Shown: positions 8,966 to 18,539 of the stretch, piece after piece | How positions within the stretch are numbered: the first letter of the stretch is position 1 | Layout of the letters: the number at the start of each line of letters is the position of its first letter | Assembly (NCBI GenBank): GCA_016931895.1 | Contig: JAFGDY010000235.1 | Coordinates: forward strand, 1-40,114 | Origin: Anaerolineae bacterium | Lineage (GTDB): Bacteria > Chloroflexota > Anaerolineae > 4572-78 > J111 | Reading direction: 5' to 3' | DNA length: 40,114 nt | The notes under the pieces: model-generated | Database searches by the model: none | Told to the model about the DNA's origin: nothing | Seen by the model: the letters and a program-made list of their open reading frames with translations, nothing else | Position numbers and translations under genes: made by a program

Positions 8966-8977
8966 CACCTTTCCTCA

Positions 8978-10960
8978 TCACTGCTGTGTTTCGGTTATAA
9001 CATGGTCAATATCACCCATCAACCACTCAGTGACAGGCCAAAAAGAATTGTACCACTCTTCTGGTGGAACCAGAATATCAAGCCGGTTGTCATCGGTTAA
9101 ACGAAAATTGTAGCGGCGCTCAAACACCTGCTGCGTCTGCCGTTCGGGTCTGTCGGAGAGAGCAACGCTGATGACCAGTTTATCGGCGGGCGATAGATTT
9201 ATTATTGAGGAGAGATGTTGATGATAGCTGCCCTGAAATTCAATATTTTGGGGGCTAATGCGCCATTCCACCACATACCGTTTTCCCGGCGTCGAGGAAT
9301 CGTCTAATAGATAAGTTTCGGCCTGACCGTTATTGAGAACTTCGATAAAGACGTAGGAGTTGTCGGTGGGATTGATGATTTGTAGACGTTGAGCTAAAGA
9401 GCCAACCTGACGGCGTTCCAGTTTGACCAGAACGGTTTCAGGATGATCGTAGGGTGTTTTGGTGTAGGGACCGTAGTAATCAAACCGATAGGGTGTTCGT
9501 TCCGGGTAAGCGTCAAGCAGGACAAAATTTTCGTTGTTGCGATTGACGGCATAGAGGATTGGTCCGTCCAGGGTAGGAGCATTGATTAAGTAGGATAAGG
9601 GTGCCAGCAAAAAAGCCCCGGAAGCCAGTGGCGGCACAAAAACCAGGGTATTATCGAGTCGCTGCTCCATAAAGGGCCGGTAAATAGCCTGGCTTTCACG
9701 GGTGTAGGCATAGTTTTGGGCAATATGCCAGGCCAGCAGCCAAACATTAACCAGCAACATCAGCGCCACGGCAAATTGGGCCACACCCGGCCTTGCTTTA
9801 GAAAGGTTCATTGATCCCTGCGCAGCCAGGATGACCAGCGGTACCAGAACGGGAAAGTAATACATGGGGCCAAGATTCTGGTTGACGCCCAAAAGGGTGA
9901 AATGATAATTACCCCAAAAGAAAAGGTAGGCCCCGGGAAAAATGAACAAAAGCAACAGTAAAGTCAACTCCCGCTGCCGGAGGCGTTGGGTGATGAGCTG
10001 GAACAAGGCCAGGCCCGGCAAAATGATCCCGCCAAACACCCATAAGGCAAGCTGTAACAAATTGCCTTGCAGGCTCTCAAGGGCGGCAGGCCAATCATAT
10101 AAAATGGTATTTTGCGCCCGACGGCCAAAACCGGGGATGTCCTGTGGATCCCAGAACCAATAAAGAGGAATAAAAGCAGCGCCGGTAAGAAATTGATTAT
10201 AAGCCAGGGCCAAACCAACCATTGGCCCAAAACCGAGCAGCACCCAGCCACTTTGTTTCAATAAACCCGAAAAGTTTTTGTACCCTTTCGGCCCTGACAG
10301 ATTGAGACCAACAAACAATAAACCAAAGGGCAGAGCAAAGAGAAGGACGTCACCAGGCCGGGCAAAAAAGGCCAGGCCCAGGGCCAAACCGGCGCCAAAC
10401 AATAACAGGGGCGCATTACGCCGATGTCCCCGCAACAATAGCACGGCGAAGGTAAGGAATAACAAGAGGGTGGTGGCATAAGACAAAAAGGTTGCGCTCT
10501 GGATGAGAAAGAATGGGGACAGCAGTAAGAAAGCAGCGGCGATGAGGGCCGGGCGTTTTTGGGGATAGAGTTCCCGGCTCAAGCAATAGAGCAAGAGCAC
10601 ATTGCCCGCCGCCACAAAACCCAGAGCGGCTCGCATAGAACCGCACAGGCGTAATCCCAGGGCCAAGAAGGCCGCATGCACAGGCGTCACCTTGAAAACG
10701 GCACGGTCTCCCAAATTGATTATGTCAAACGCTTTAAAAAACTCGCTGAATTGGGGATCAATGGATAAAAAAAGTTGACCCTGAGCCAGCGCGCGCGCCT
10801 GAAAAATATACACGGCTTCATCAGGATTATTGGAATAGAAGGGGAAGATCATTTCCGAACCGATAACGGCCCAGGCAAAAGCGACGAAGGCCAACCCTGA
10901 CATAACCCATTTTTTATCAAAGAGGGCCAGATATTTGTACTTTTTCTTGCAGATACTCAT
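8978..10960 (-). CDS. Polytopic GT-C type glycosyltransferase with shared C-terminal tail domain (A)
   Basis: 660 residues. About ten to twelve membrane helices fill residues 20-410. The first external loop carries SNNPDEAVYIFQARA, with the DE pair (~47-48) expected as catalytic acid or metal site in PMT/ArnT-like GT-C enzymes. These use polyprenyl-phosphate sugars on the outer membrane face. A soluble part follows (LLDAYPERTPYRFDYYGPY) and then a ~140-residue tail (8981-9400) with NGQAETYLLDD, VEWRISPQNIEFQG, FERRYNFRL and PPEEWYN. The same tail ends three other proteins of this operon. The start ATG overlaps the upstream stop as TGATG; a TTG 3 bp earlier is less likely. Acceptor and sugar are unknown. 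Confidence 0.85.
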   Translation of the reverse strand: MSICKKKYKYLALFDKKWVMSGLAFVAFAWAVIGSEMIFPFYSNNPDEAVYIFQARALAQGQLFLSIDPQFSEFFKAFDIINLGDRAVFKVTPVHAAFLALGLRLCGSMRAALGFVAAGNVLLLYCLSRELYPQKRPALIAAAFLLLSPFFLIQSATFLSYATTLLLFLTFAVLLLRGHRRNAPLLLFGAGLALGLAFFARPGDVLLFALPFGLLFVGLNLSGPKGYKNFSGLLKQSGWVLLGFGPMVGLALAYNQFLTGAAFIPLYWFWDPQDIPGFGRRAQNTILYDWPAALESLQGNLLQLALWVFGGIILPGLALFQLITQRLRQRELTLLLLLFIFPGAYLFFWGNYHFTLLGVNQNLGPMYYFPVLVPLVILAAQGSMNLSKARPGVAQFAVALMLLVNVWLLAWHIAQNYAYTRESQAIYRPFMEQRLDNTLVFVPPLASGAFLLAPLSYLINAPTLDGPILYAVNRNNENFVLLDAYPERTPYRFDYYGPYTKTPYDHPETVLVKLERRQVGSLAQRLQIINPTDNSYVFIEVLNNGQAETYLLDDSSTPGKRYVVEWRISPQNIEFQGSYHQHLSSIINLSPADKLVISVALSDRPERQTQQVFERRYNFRLTDDNRLDILVPPEEWYNSFWPVTEWLMGDIDHVITETQQ

Positions 10961-12627
10961 CAACGGCTCTCCCGGCGCAATATAAAAATGTACCCTGGTT
11001 CAGGCGGCAACCAACGCTGAAATGAATATTGTCGCACCAGTTCATATCCGGCTACCGGTCCCATTGTCACCAGATAACGGTCATTATGCACCCACCACCA
11101 ACTTTTGGAAGGGTCAGGCACATAGTCTGCATAATACAGATACCAGCCGTTAAACTCAAAACCGCCGTCAATCTCGGCTGGGGGAAGGTGGTCGTTGGTC
11201 ATCAATGTTTGTAACGCGACCCAACGAGTTCTGTTCCAGGCCAGGTAATCGTGGGTGGCCGCAATACTGAAGCTCGCATAAAGACAAATTAATAACAGGG
11301 CCAGGGTTGTCCATATAGGCTGGGGGCGTGACTGCAATGTCCTCATAGAGATGGCCAGGACCGCGGCAAGGAGAGGGGCCAAAGGCAGCAGATACCGGTC
11401 AAAAAAACCGCTAATGACAATGGGTAAACAGTAAATGAGACAGGCTGATAACAGGAAGGTGAGCAAGAATCGGTCATTATTGCTTTTAAGGCCATCAGAA
11501 CTGCCAAACAAAGCTGCCGTGACGGAAAAAATATAAACAACAATCATACCTCCCCCCACAATACCCAACACTGTTATTGCCCACCAAAAGGCAGCCGGTA
11601 AAATTGGCGCGTGAGGCAACTCCAAGATATAAACATCGCGCAAGGTCACCGGCCCAATACCGCCACTGGTTAGAACATTGCGGGCCAGGGGCATGGGCTG
11701 TTTTGCCTCACAAACAACGAGGCTGGCGGTGATGGCGAGAATTATAAAAAGTACCCGACTGCGGATGAACCGGAACCAACCGGGCATACAGAACAGAAGA
11801 AGCACAAGCGGCAGCAAAAACAACCCCAGATAGATCAAAATCTTCAGCAGATTTCCGGAAACGGCCAAAAGCAACGTGCCGGGGTTGCCCAGTAGTTTTT
11901 CCAACAGCCTCTCTATTTTGAAGTTGTAGAGGGACGGCAAACCAACAGAGGTTTTTAGCCAATATTCAAACCCCCACAAGGCGCTCCACCCCGCCAGCAA
12001 AGGCGCTGCCGCCCGCATGAGGGTGGAACGAGAAAAGCCGTGTTTCAGCAAAAAAACAAAGGCAAAAGCTATGGGTACAACCAAACCAAGTTGGCGGCAC
12101 AAAATGGCCCCACTGGCAAATAACGTACCTAAGACCAAGTAGAAGTTAGACTCAACCTGGAGACGACGGATCAGGAAGAGTGTGGCGAACACGGTAAAAG
12201 TGGCAAAAGGCACGTCGGTCATAAAAGTGTGGGAGAGGGCAAAGTAGATGGGATTGGCCGCCATCACCAATGCACCCGTAACGGCAAGATACCGGGAATC
12301 GCCGACCTGCTTGAGCAAGAGGTAGGTTCCCAGGATACCTGTCAGGGCCAGCCAGAGCGTGGAGAATCTGAGGGCGGTAAAAGAAAAGCCATCTGGAAGG
12401 CAAAACAGCGCGCCCCACAAAGTATGCGTAAGCAGGGGCATGGTGGTCCAGCCGGTCGGCCGAAAGCTCCCCTCTTCAACCAAGCGTTTGACAGTTTGGC
12501 CGTAAGACCAGTCGTCATTCAGGGGAAAGTGGCCGTAAGGATTAACGATGATAACGGCTAAAATCCATAAAGCTGATAACAATAGCAGGTCTATAACAAC
12601 ATCATATTTCTGAATAAAGGCACGCAT
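10960..12627 (-). CDS. Polytopic GT-C (PMT-like) glycosyltransferase without the tail domain
   Basis: 555 residues with about ten to twelve hydrophobic helices. After the first helix comes HFPLNDDWSYGQTVKRLVEE, a DD-containing loop at the position of the catalytic acid of PMT/GT39-like enzymes. The soluble C-terminus is short (~100 residues, ending near YIFILRRE) and does not contain the YLLDD/PPEEW tail of its neighbours. The start ATG shares one base with the upstream stop (TAATG), and its own stop shares one base with the next start (TGATG), so translation is probably coupled. It likely transfers a sugar from a lipid-phosphate donor on the outside of the membrane. Acceptor unknown. Confidence 0.82.
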   Translation of the reverse strand: MRAFIQKYDVVIDLLLLSALWILAVIIVNPYGHFPLNDDWSYGQTVKRLVEEGSFRPTGWTTMPLLTHTLWGALFCLPDGFSFTALRFSTLWLALTGILGTYLLLKQVGDSRYLAVTGALVMAANPIYFALSHTFMTDVPFATFTVFATLFLIRRLQVESNFYLVLGTLFASGAILCRQLGLVVPIAFAFVFLLKHGFSRSTLMRAAAPLLAGWSALWGFEYWLKTSVGLPSLYNFKIERLLEKLLGNPGTLLLAVSGNLLKILIYLGLFLLPLVLLLFCMPGWFRFIRSRVLFIILAITASLVVCEAKQPMPLARNVLTSGGIGPVTLRDVYILELPHAPILPAAFWWAITVLGIVGGGMIVVYIFSVTAALFGSSDGLKSNNDRFLLTFLLSACLIYCLPIVISGFFDRYLLPLAPLLAAVLAISMRTLQSRPQPIWTTLALLLICLYASFSIAATHDYLAWNRTRWVALQTLMTNDHLPPAEIDGGFEFNGWYLYYADYVPDPSKSWWWVHNDRYLVTMGPVAGYELVRQYSFQRWLPPEPGYIFILRRESR

Positions 12628-14225
12628 TATTGAATAAAAAGATATACTTCATAATTCTCGTCTAAAGTGGCCGCTCTGAATTCGGCTATCTTAACGGTCC
12701 TGGCTTTAAAATCGGCCAGTTCTTCAACAGACCAGGTAAAAATCTTATTGAAGCTGTAAGATTTTTTAAATGGTGGTTGGGCGGATAAATCAAAGTGTCC
12801 CAGGACGATGAGTACCGGCTTTTGCTCGCTGTTTTGAAGCTGGCGGGCAGTGTTCAGCAGTTGGCCCAACGAAAAGTTTACTTGGGCCGATTTGACCAGC
12901 ATGACCCGATTTCTGAATGTCTTTTCTCGAGGAATATAGAGCCGGTTGGGCGCGTAATACGGCAAAGATTCAAGTACGTAATCCGGCTCGCCGATGATAA
13001 TGGCCGACTGATATTCGGGATGGGCGTTGAGAAATTGGCCCAAAGCCTGGCTTGAGCTTTTTTGATGGGTGACATCCTGCCAGGCTTTGGGCACGCCAAA
13101 CCTGATCATGGAGATAAAAACTGCCGACAACACCACATAAACCGCCACCTGATGCAGCCAATACAATCCTTGTTTCAACTTGCCTTTGATTTCGAGCGGC
13201 TGCCCCTCCTGGCGAACAAGCCAATACAGAGAAATCAGAAAGAGAATAAAGATGCCCTGGTGACGTAAAAACCCATGAAAAACTGCCGTAAAAAAAGTAC
13301 CCAGCAAAACGATACCTCCCCAAAGCGACACAGCCGCATGCGGGCGGATGAGCAATCCGGCCACCAACAACCACAACATTATGTCACGGTATGAAACAGC
13401 CACACGAGGAAAAACCTCTCTAAAATTTTGGCTGGGATGTTTGATGTTTGTCCAAAACGACTCTATGACCTGCGTGGTATTTAATGAAAGAACTTTGGTA
13501 ACAATGGTTTCCTGAGTGGGGAAAAATGTAGCCACTGCGCCCAAAATCCCTACGCCAACCAAAACCAGGCACGCCAAAACTGTAGATTTACGAACGCTCA
13601 AGTCATGCTCCATCACCACGCCATCCCAAAACCAAAAAGCAGCCAACACCCCCACCAGCAGGCACGAATGGACATCTGAATTGGCCAGGATTGCCAGCAC
13701 CCCGGCCAAAAGAAATGGCCTTTTCCGGCGATGAAGATAGAGCGCAGCAAAAGCAAAAAACAAGAGCATACTGACCCCATAGCCCCTCACCATAATTGTG
13801 TATTCGTAGAGAGGCAATATTCCCCACATAAAGAGGAGTTTCTGCCAAGTGGGAAAAGGCGCGTACCGCAAAAAAACAGTCACTCCCGCCAAACCGATAC
13901 CGACGCTGACGATTTTGAGAACCACCGGGGTACGGAAAACAAAGAACCCGGTTCGTAAAATCAGATACCACAGGATAGGATGCCCTTCGTTTTTGAGAGC
14001 CAAGGGGAGTTGCCAAAAATAGTCAGGTTCCAGGGCAATAGAGAGCGCTCTCACTTCGTCTCGCCACACTTCATGCTTTGCGCTCAAGAAGATGGCCACA
14101 GCCAGCCAGAGGAGGAGCACTACCCCGGAAGCGATGCTTCGCCTTTTATCGGCAAAACTTTGCGAAGAACGAAGATAGTCAATAAACCCCGTGTTGAGAT
14201 GATAAGGGGCCAAGCTATTCACCAC
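12627..14225 (-). CDS. Polytopic GT-C type membrane glycosyltransferase
   Basis: 532 residues. The first external loop after a helix at ~30-48 contains KHEVWRDEVRALSIAL; the RDE pair is the usual GT-C acidic site. About ten further hydrophobic segments follow to residue ~375. A small soluble C-terminal domain (~385-532) has no similarity that I can see to the YLLDD/PPEEW tail. The start is a GTG overlapping the preceding stop by 11 bp, with GAGG 9 bp upstream. It sits in the middle of the operon between tail-bearing and tail-less transferases. Probable membrane glycosyltransferase or related polytopic enzyme; substrate unknown. Confidence 0.78.
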   Translation of the reverse strand: MVNSLAPYHLNTGFIDYLRSSQSFADKRRSIASGVVLLLWLAVAIFLSAKHEVWRDEVRALSIALEPDYFWQLPLALKNEGHPILWYLILRTGFFVFRTPVVLKIVSVGIGLAGVTVFLRYAPFPTWQKLLFMWGILPLYEYTIMVRGYGVSMLLFFAFAALYLHRRKRPFLLAGVLAILANSDVHSCLLVGVLAAFWFWDGVVMEHDLSVRKSTVLACLVLVGVGILGAVATFFPTQETIVTKVLSLNTTQVIESFWTNIKHPSQNFREVFPRVAVSYRDIMLWLLVAGLLIRPHAAVSLWGGIVLLGTFFTAVFHGFLRHQGIFILFLISLYWLVRQEGQPLEIKGKLKQGLYWLHQVAVYVVLSAVFISMIRFGVPKAWQDVTHQKSSSQALGQFLNAHPEYQSAIIIGEPDYVLESLPYYAPNRLYIPREKTFRNRVMLVKSAQVNFSLGQLLNTARQLQNSEQKPVLIVLGHFDLSAQPPFKKSYSFNKIFTWSVEELADFKARTVKIAEFRAATLDENYEVYLFIQ

Positions 14226-16188
14226 GCATCACCTCGTCAATATCTTTTTGATGCCACTCTGAAATAGGCCACAAAGGATTATGCCACTCTTCGGGAGGAA
14301 GGAGGATATCGAGTTGCTTATCTTTGGTCAACCGGAACGGGTAACGCCATTCAAAAATTTGCTGGGCGACCCGTTCTGGACCATCGCTAAAGTCCACGGC
14401 TATCATCAGCTTGTGATCAGGGGATAACGCCGTGATCGAGGAGAGATGCTGCTGGGACGCTCCCTCAAGCTCAACTTTTTGCGGGGTAATAAGCCACTTT
14501 ATCTGATAGACACAACCCTGGTAAGAGGCATCATCAAGCAAATAATTTTCCGCTTGCTCACCGTTCCGCACTTCTACATAAACATAAGGGCTATGGGTGG
14601 GATTGACGATATGTAAGTATTGATTGAAGCCGTCAACCTGGCGGCGTTCCATTTTGACCAATTCCGTTTTTGGGTTGTCATCAGGCGACTCGGTGTAAGG
14701 GCCATAATAATCAAACCGATAAGCGGTTCGTTCTGGATAAGCATCCAGCAGGGTAAAATTTTCCTGGTCTCTATTAAGGGCGTACAGAATCTGGCCATCA
14801 AAAGTAGGAGTGTTGCTCAAGTAAGGAAAGGGGGTCAACAGAAAAGGTCCGGCCAGGGGCGGCACAAAAACCAGGGCCGGGTTCTCGAGTTGCTGCTGCC
14901 CAAAAGGCCGGTAAATGGCCTGGTATTCCCGGGTGTAGGCCCAGTTTTGCGCGATATGCCAGCCCAAGAGCCAAATATTGACCAGAACCATTGTGGCGGT
15001 CAGAAGCAGGGCCAGTAGGGGGCGACGTTTAGAGAGGGTCAACAATCCTTGCGCGCCCAGGATGACCAGCGGGACCAACATAGGGAAGTAATACATAGGG
15101 CCAAGATAGACCACCCCCTTCCAGAAAATCGCCATGGCGTAAGCGCCCCAAAAGAAGAAGTACCCTACCGGAAAAATAACCAAAAGCAGCAGTAAGGTCA
15201 ATTCCGTCCGCCGGATACGGCCGGTCAACAGGGGCAGCAGCGCCAGGCCAAGTAGGAAGGTTCCTCCAAATACCCACAGGTTGAGTTGCCACAAATTATG
15301 CGCCAAACTCTTGATAGCAGCCGGGAGATCATACAAAATAGCTACTCGTCCCCGCAGGCCAAAACCGAGGGTGTCTTGCGGATCCCAGAGTAAAAAAGGA
15401 AAACAAAAAGGATCGCCGGTAAAGTAATAGTTATAAATTAAGACCAGGCCAAACACCGGCCCAAAACCGGCCAGCACCCAGCCGCCTTGTTTCAAAAAAA
15501 TTGAAAGGCTAAAGCCCTGTGAGTTTGACCCCTTTAGACCAACAAAGAATATCCCAAAGGGAATGGCGAAGAGGATGGCATCGTAAGGACGAGCAAAAAA
15601 GGCCAGCCCCAGAGCCAAACCGGCCCCCATCAATAAATGGGGCGCATTGTGGCGCTGCCCTCGTAGCAACAACACCGCAAAAAAAAGGTGCAGCAGCAGA
15701 GCTGTGCTGTAAGGGAGAAAGGTTATACTTTGAATGAGAAAAAAGGGCGAGAGAAGAAAAAAAACAGCAGCCAATAAAGCCAGACGATTTTGGGGATAGA
15801 ACGCCCGGCTCAAACAATAGAGCAGAATTACATTGCCCGCCGCCACAAAACCCAAAGCAGCCCGCATAGAACCGAACAGGAGCAATCCCAGCGCCAAAAA
15901 AGCGGCATGCACGGGGGTATACTTAAAAATAGCCCGCTCGCCGGTATTGACCACAAACCAGGTCTTGAAAAAGGTCTCACTGAATTGGTTTGCGGGCAGA
16001 AAAAGCCGACCTTGAGACAAGGCGCGCGCCTGTAATATATAGACGGCTTCGTCGTGGTCATTGGAATAGAAAGGGAAAATCATCTCCGAGACAATGATAA
16101 CCCAGGCGAAAGCAACAAAGGCCAGTGGCAAAATCACCCACTTTTTTTCAAGCAGGGTTAAGAGAGATGGCAATATTTTGCCTTTCAT
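14215..16188 (-). CDS. Polytopic GT-C type glycosyltransferase with shared C-terminal tail domain (B)
   Basis: 657 residues, closely similar over its full length to the product of 8978-10960. The first loop FYSNDHDEAVYILQARA (DE at ~46-47) precedes the same series of helices with conserved phrases TPVHAAFLALGL, GFVAAGNVILLYCLSR and LGLAFFARPYD. The soluble part begins with LLDAYPERTAYRFDYYGPY and ends in the tail domain (14218-14631): AENYLLDDASYQG, KWLITPQKVELEG, FEWRYPFRLT and PPEEWHNPLWPISEW. The ATG overlaps the upstream stop as ATGA. Tandem duplication with its neighbours is clear. Predicted to act on the outer face of the membrane with a lipid-phosphate sugar donor (inference from fold). 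Confidence 0.85.
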   Translation of the reverse strand: MKGKILPSLLTLLEKKWVILPLAFVAFAWVIIVSEMIFPFYSNDHDEAVYILQARALSQGRLFLPANQFSETFFKTWFVVNTGERAIFKYTPVHAAFLALGLLLFGSMRAALGFVAAGNVILLYCLSRAFYPQNRLALLAAVFFLLSPFFLIQSITFLPYSTALLLHLFFAVLLLRGQRHNAPHLLMGAGLALGLAFFARPYDAILFAIPFGIFFVGLKGSNSQGFSLSIFLKQGGWVLAGFGPVFGLVLIYNYYFTGDPFCFPFLLWDPQDTLGFGLRGRVAILYDLPAAIKSLAHNLWQLNLWVFGGTFLLGLALLPLLTGRIRRTELTLLLLLVIFPVGYFFFWGAYAMAIFWKGVVYLGPMYYFPMLVPLVILGAQGLLTLSKRRPLLALLLTATMVLVNIWLLGWHIAQNWAYTREYQAIYRPFGQQQLENPALVFVPPLAGPFLLTPFPYLSNTPTFDGQILYALNRDQENFTLLDAYPERTAYRFDYYGPYTESPDDNPKTELVKMERRQVDGFNQYLHIVNPTHSPYVYVEVRNGEQAENYLLDDASYQGCVYQIKWLITPQKVELEGASQQHLSSITALSPDHKLMIAVDFSDGPERVAQQIFEWRYPFRLTKDKQLDILLPPEEWHNPLWPISEWHQKDIDEVMRGE

Positions 16189-18539
16189 CGGTCTGTCATC
16201 ACGTCATCAATATCGCCCTGCTGCCATTCTGCTTCAGGCCAGTTCGGATTATACCACTCTTCCGGCGGCAGGAGAACCTCCAATTGGTTATCAGGGGTGA
16301 CCCGAAAGGTAAAGCGACGTTCAACGATATGGCGGTTGGGACGGGACAGACTTGGCCTGAAAGCCGCCACCACAGCCAGGAATTGGTTAGTGGACATCTT
16401 TTTGATCGAGGCGGTTTTTTGTTTGGATGCGCCCTGGAAAGAAATATCATCCGGCGTAATCGTCCATTTCAGGCTATATTCACGGCCCTGGCTCGACGCA
16501 TCATCAAGGAGATAAACTTCCGCCTGCCCATTATTCCAAATGTAGGCATAAACATAAGGGCTGTCGGTGGGGTTCGTCACGGAGAGCGACTGGGTAAAGG
16601 CATCGCCGCGAATAAAATTACTGGTTTTGGACGGCAGCAAAACCTCCTGTTGCTGATCGCCGGTTAGCCTGAATTGATAACGATGCTCCAGGATTGTTTC
16701 CGGCCCGTTTTGGGGATCATGACGGAATGAAGCGGCCAGAACCAAAAATTCTTTGCCGGAGAGACTATCAAGGCGGGATAATTGTTTTTGGTAGTCTCCT
16801 TGCAGCCAAATCTGGTGGGGTTGAATGTGCCAGGTTACTTCATAAGTTTTTCCCTGGCGAGAATGGTCATCGAGTAAATATTTTTGGGTTTGAGGGCCAT
16901 GTTGAAGGTAGGTGTAAACGTAAGGGGCTGATGAAGGGTTGGCAAAATGGAGGCTTTGGGTAAGATGATTAGATTGGTGACGCTCCATTTCAACCAGGCT
17001 GGTCGCAACATCGTCTTGGGGTGATTCGGTGTAGGCGCCGGGGTAGATAAAACGGTAGGTCACCCGATCCGGGTAGGCATCGAGCAGGGTCAAATGACTG
17101 TTCTGGTTTGTATCCAGCGCGTAAAGGATCGGCCCGTCCAGAGAAGGTGTATTGGCCAGCCAGGCCAGGGGATGCAGCAGGTAGGGGCCGTAAAGGGGAG
17201 GGACAAAAACCAGGGCCTGGTCAAGCGGCTGCTCCAAAAAGGGATGATAAATGGCTTGATGTTTGCGAGTGTAGGCATAGTTTTGCCCAATATGCCGGGC
17301 CAAAAGGGCCGCATTAATCCCCCCCATTACCAACAGAAATATAATGGCGACAAACGAGGCGCGATTGAATAGCCTACAAAGCCCCTGTGCGCCAAGAAGA
17401 ACCAGGGGAATGAGTACCGGCAAGTAATACATGGGGCCAAGATACTCAATGACGCCCCAGAGCGTAAAATTATACGCGCCCCAAAAGAAAAAATGGCCCA
17501 AGGGAAATACAAAAAAGAGCAGGGGTAAGAGGGCGTTTGACCAACTGCGGTAATTGGCAATGACCTGGAACAAGGCAAGTCCCAGCAAAAGGGGACCTCC
17601 GAACACCCAAAAATTGAGCTGGAAAAGGTTGGCGGAGAGGCTGTCAAGCGCGGCAGAAACATTATACAAAATGGGTATATTGAGCGGATGTTGACGCTTA
17701 TACCCAAAACCAAAAGTGTCCAGCGGATCGTAAAGCGTAAAGGGGAAGCGCAGGGGATGGCCGGTTATGAAGAGGTTATAAAGCAAAACCAAGCCCAAAA
17801 TTGGCAACAAGCCGGCCATCAACCAGGCAATTTGTTTGACCAGGCCGTTTGGCTTTGACCAGGTTAGCTTGAGCAAAAATAAACCAAAAGGAATGGCAAA
17901 CAAAATGGCGTCATAAGGCCGGCTAAAAAAGGCCAGCCCCAGGGCTAAACCGGCGCAGATCAGCAAAAAAGGAGCCTGGCGACGACTGCCGCGCAGAAAA
18001 AACACAGCAAAACAAAGGTATAATAACAGCGCAGTGGTGTACGACAGGTAAGTGGCGCTCTGGATCAAAAAGAAGGGCGAGAGTATGAAAAAGAAGGCGG
18101 CCAGTAAAGCGGTTCTACGGTTACCCCCCATTTCTTGGCTCAAGCGATATAGCAAAATGACGTTGCCCGCAGCCACAAAACCCAGGGTGGTTCGCATCGT
18201 ACCAAACAGTAGTTGCCCTAAAGCCAGGAAAGCCGCATGCACCGGCGTATACTTGAAGATGCCTCTATCGCCATGCTCAACCACAAACCAGGGCGTAAAA
18301 AAATCATCAAAAAACTCATTGACCGGCAGGGTCAACCGGCCCGCAAGCAGGGTTTGCGCCTGCAAAATATAAACAGGTTCATCGTGGTTATTAGAATAGA
18401 AGGGGAACAGCCATGCCGAAGCAATAATGGCCCAGGCAAAAGCCAGGAAAGCCAGGAAGACTACCGGCCATTTTTTTTCAAAGCCAGCCATAGAACCATC
18501 GTGTTTTTTAAGACGGGCATGGGAGGCAACATGTTTCAT
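16185..18539 (-). CDS. Polytopic GT-C type glycosyltransferase with two copies of the tail domain (C)
   Basis: 784 residues, about 125 longer than its paralogues at 8978 and 14215. The membrane part matches them (SNNHDEPVYILQAQT with DE ~53-54; TPVHAAFLALGQLL; LGLAFFSRPYDAILFAIPFG). The extra length is a second copy of the tail domain. Copy 1 (16596-16967) has KYLLDDHSRQGKTY and LEHRYQFRLTGD but ends in LLPSKTSNF instead of PPEEW. Copy 2 (16188-16595) has VYLLDDASSQGREY, VERRFTFRVT and PPEEWYNPNWPEAEW. The copies have diverged, so the duplication is not recent. It is coupled to the upstream gene by ATGA. Confidence 0.85.
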   Translation of the reverse strand: MKHVASHARLKKHDGSMAGFEKKWPVVFLAFLAFAWAIIASAWLFPFYSNNHDEPVYILQAQTLLAGRLTLPVNEFFDDFFTPWFVVEHGDRGIFKYTPVHAAFLALGQLLFGTMRTTLGFVAAGNVILLYRLSQEMGGNRRTALLAAFFFILSPFFLIQSATYLSYTTALLLYLCFAVFFLRGSRRQAPFLLICAGLALGLAFFSRPYDAILFAIPFGLFLLKLTWSKPNGLVKQIAWLMAGLLPILGLVLLYNLFITGHPLRFPFTLYDPLDTFGFGYKRQHPLNIPILYNVSAALDSLSANLFQLNFWVFGGPLLLGLALFQVIANYRSWSNALLPLLFFVFPLGHFFFWGAYNFTLWGVIEYLGPMYYLPVLIPLVLLGAQGLCRLFNRASFVAIIFLLVMGGINAALLARHIGQNYAYTRKHQAIYHPFLEQPLDQALVFVPPLYGPYLLHPLAWLANTPSLDGPILYALDTNQNSHLTLLDAYPDRVTYRFIYPGAYTESPQDDVATSLVEMERHQSNHLTQSLHFANPSSAPYVYTYLQHGPQTQKYLLDDHSRQGKTYEVTWHIQPHQIWLQGDYQKQLSRLDSLSGKEFLVLAASFRHDPQNGPETILEHRYQFRLTGDQQQEVLLPSKTSNFIRGDAFTQSLSVTNPTDSPYVYAYIWNNGQAEVYLLDDASSQGREYSLKWTITPDDISFQGASKQKTASIKKMSTNQFLAVVAAFRPSLSRPNRHIVERRFTFRVTPDNQLEVLLPPEEWYNPNWPEAEWQQGDIDDVMTDR

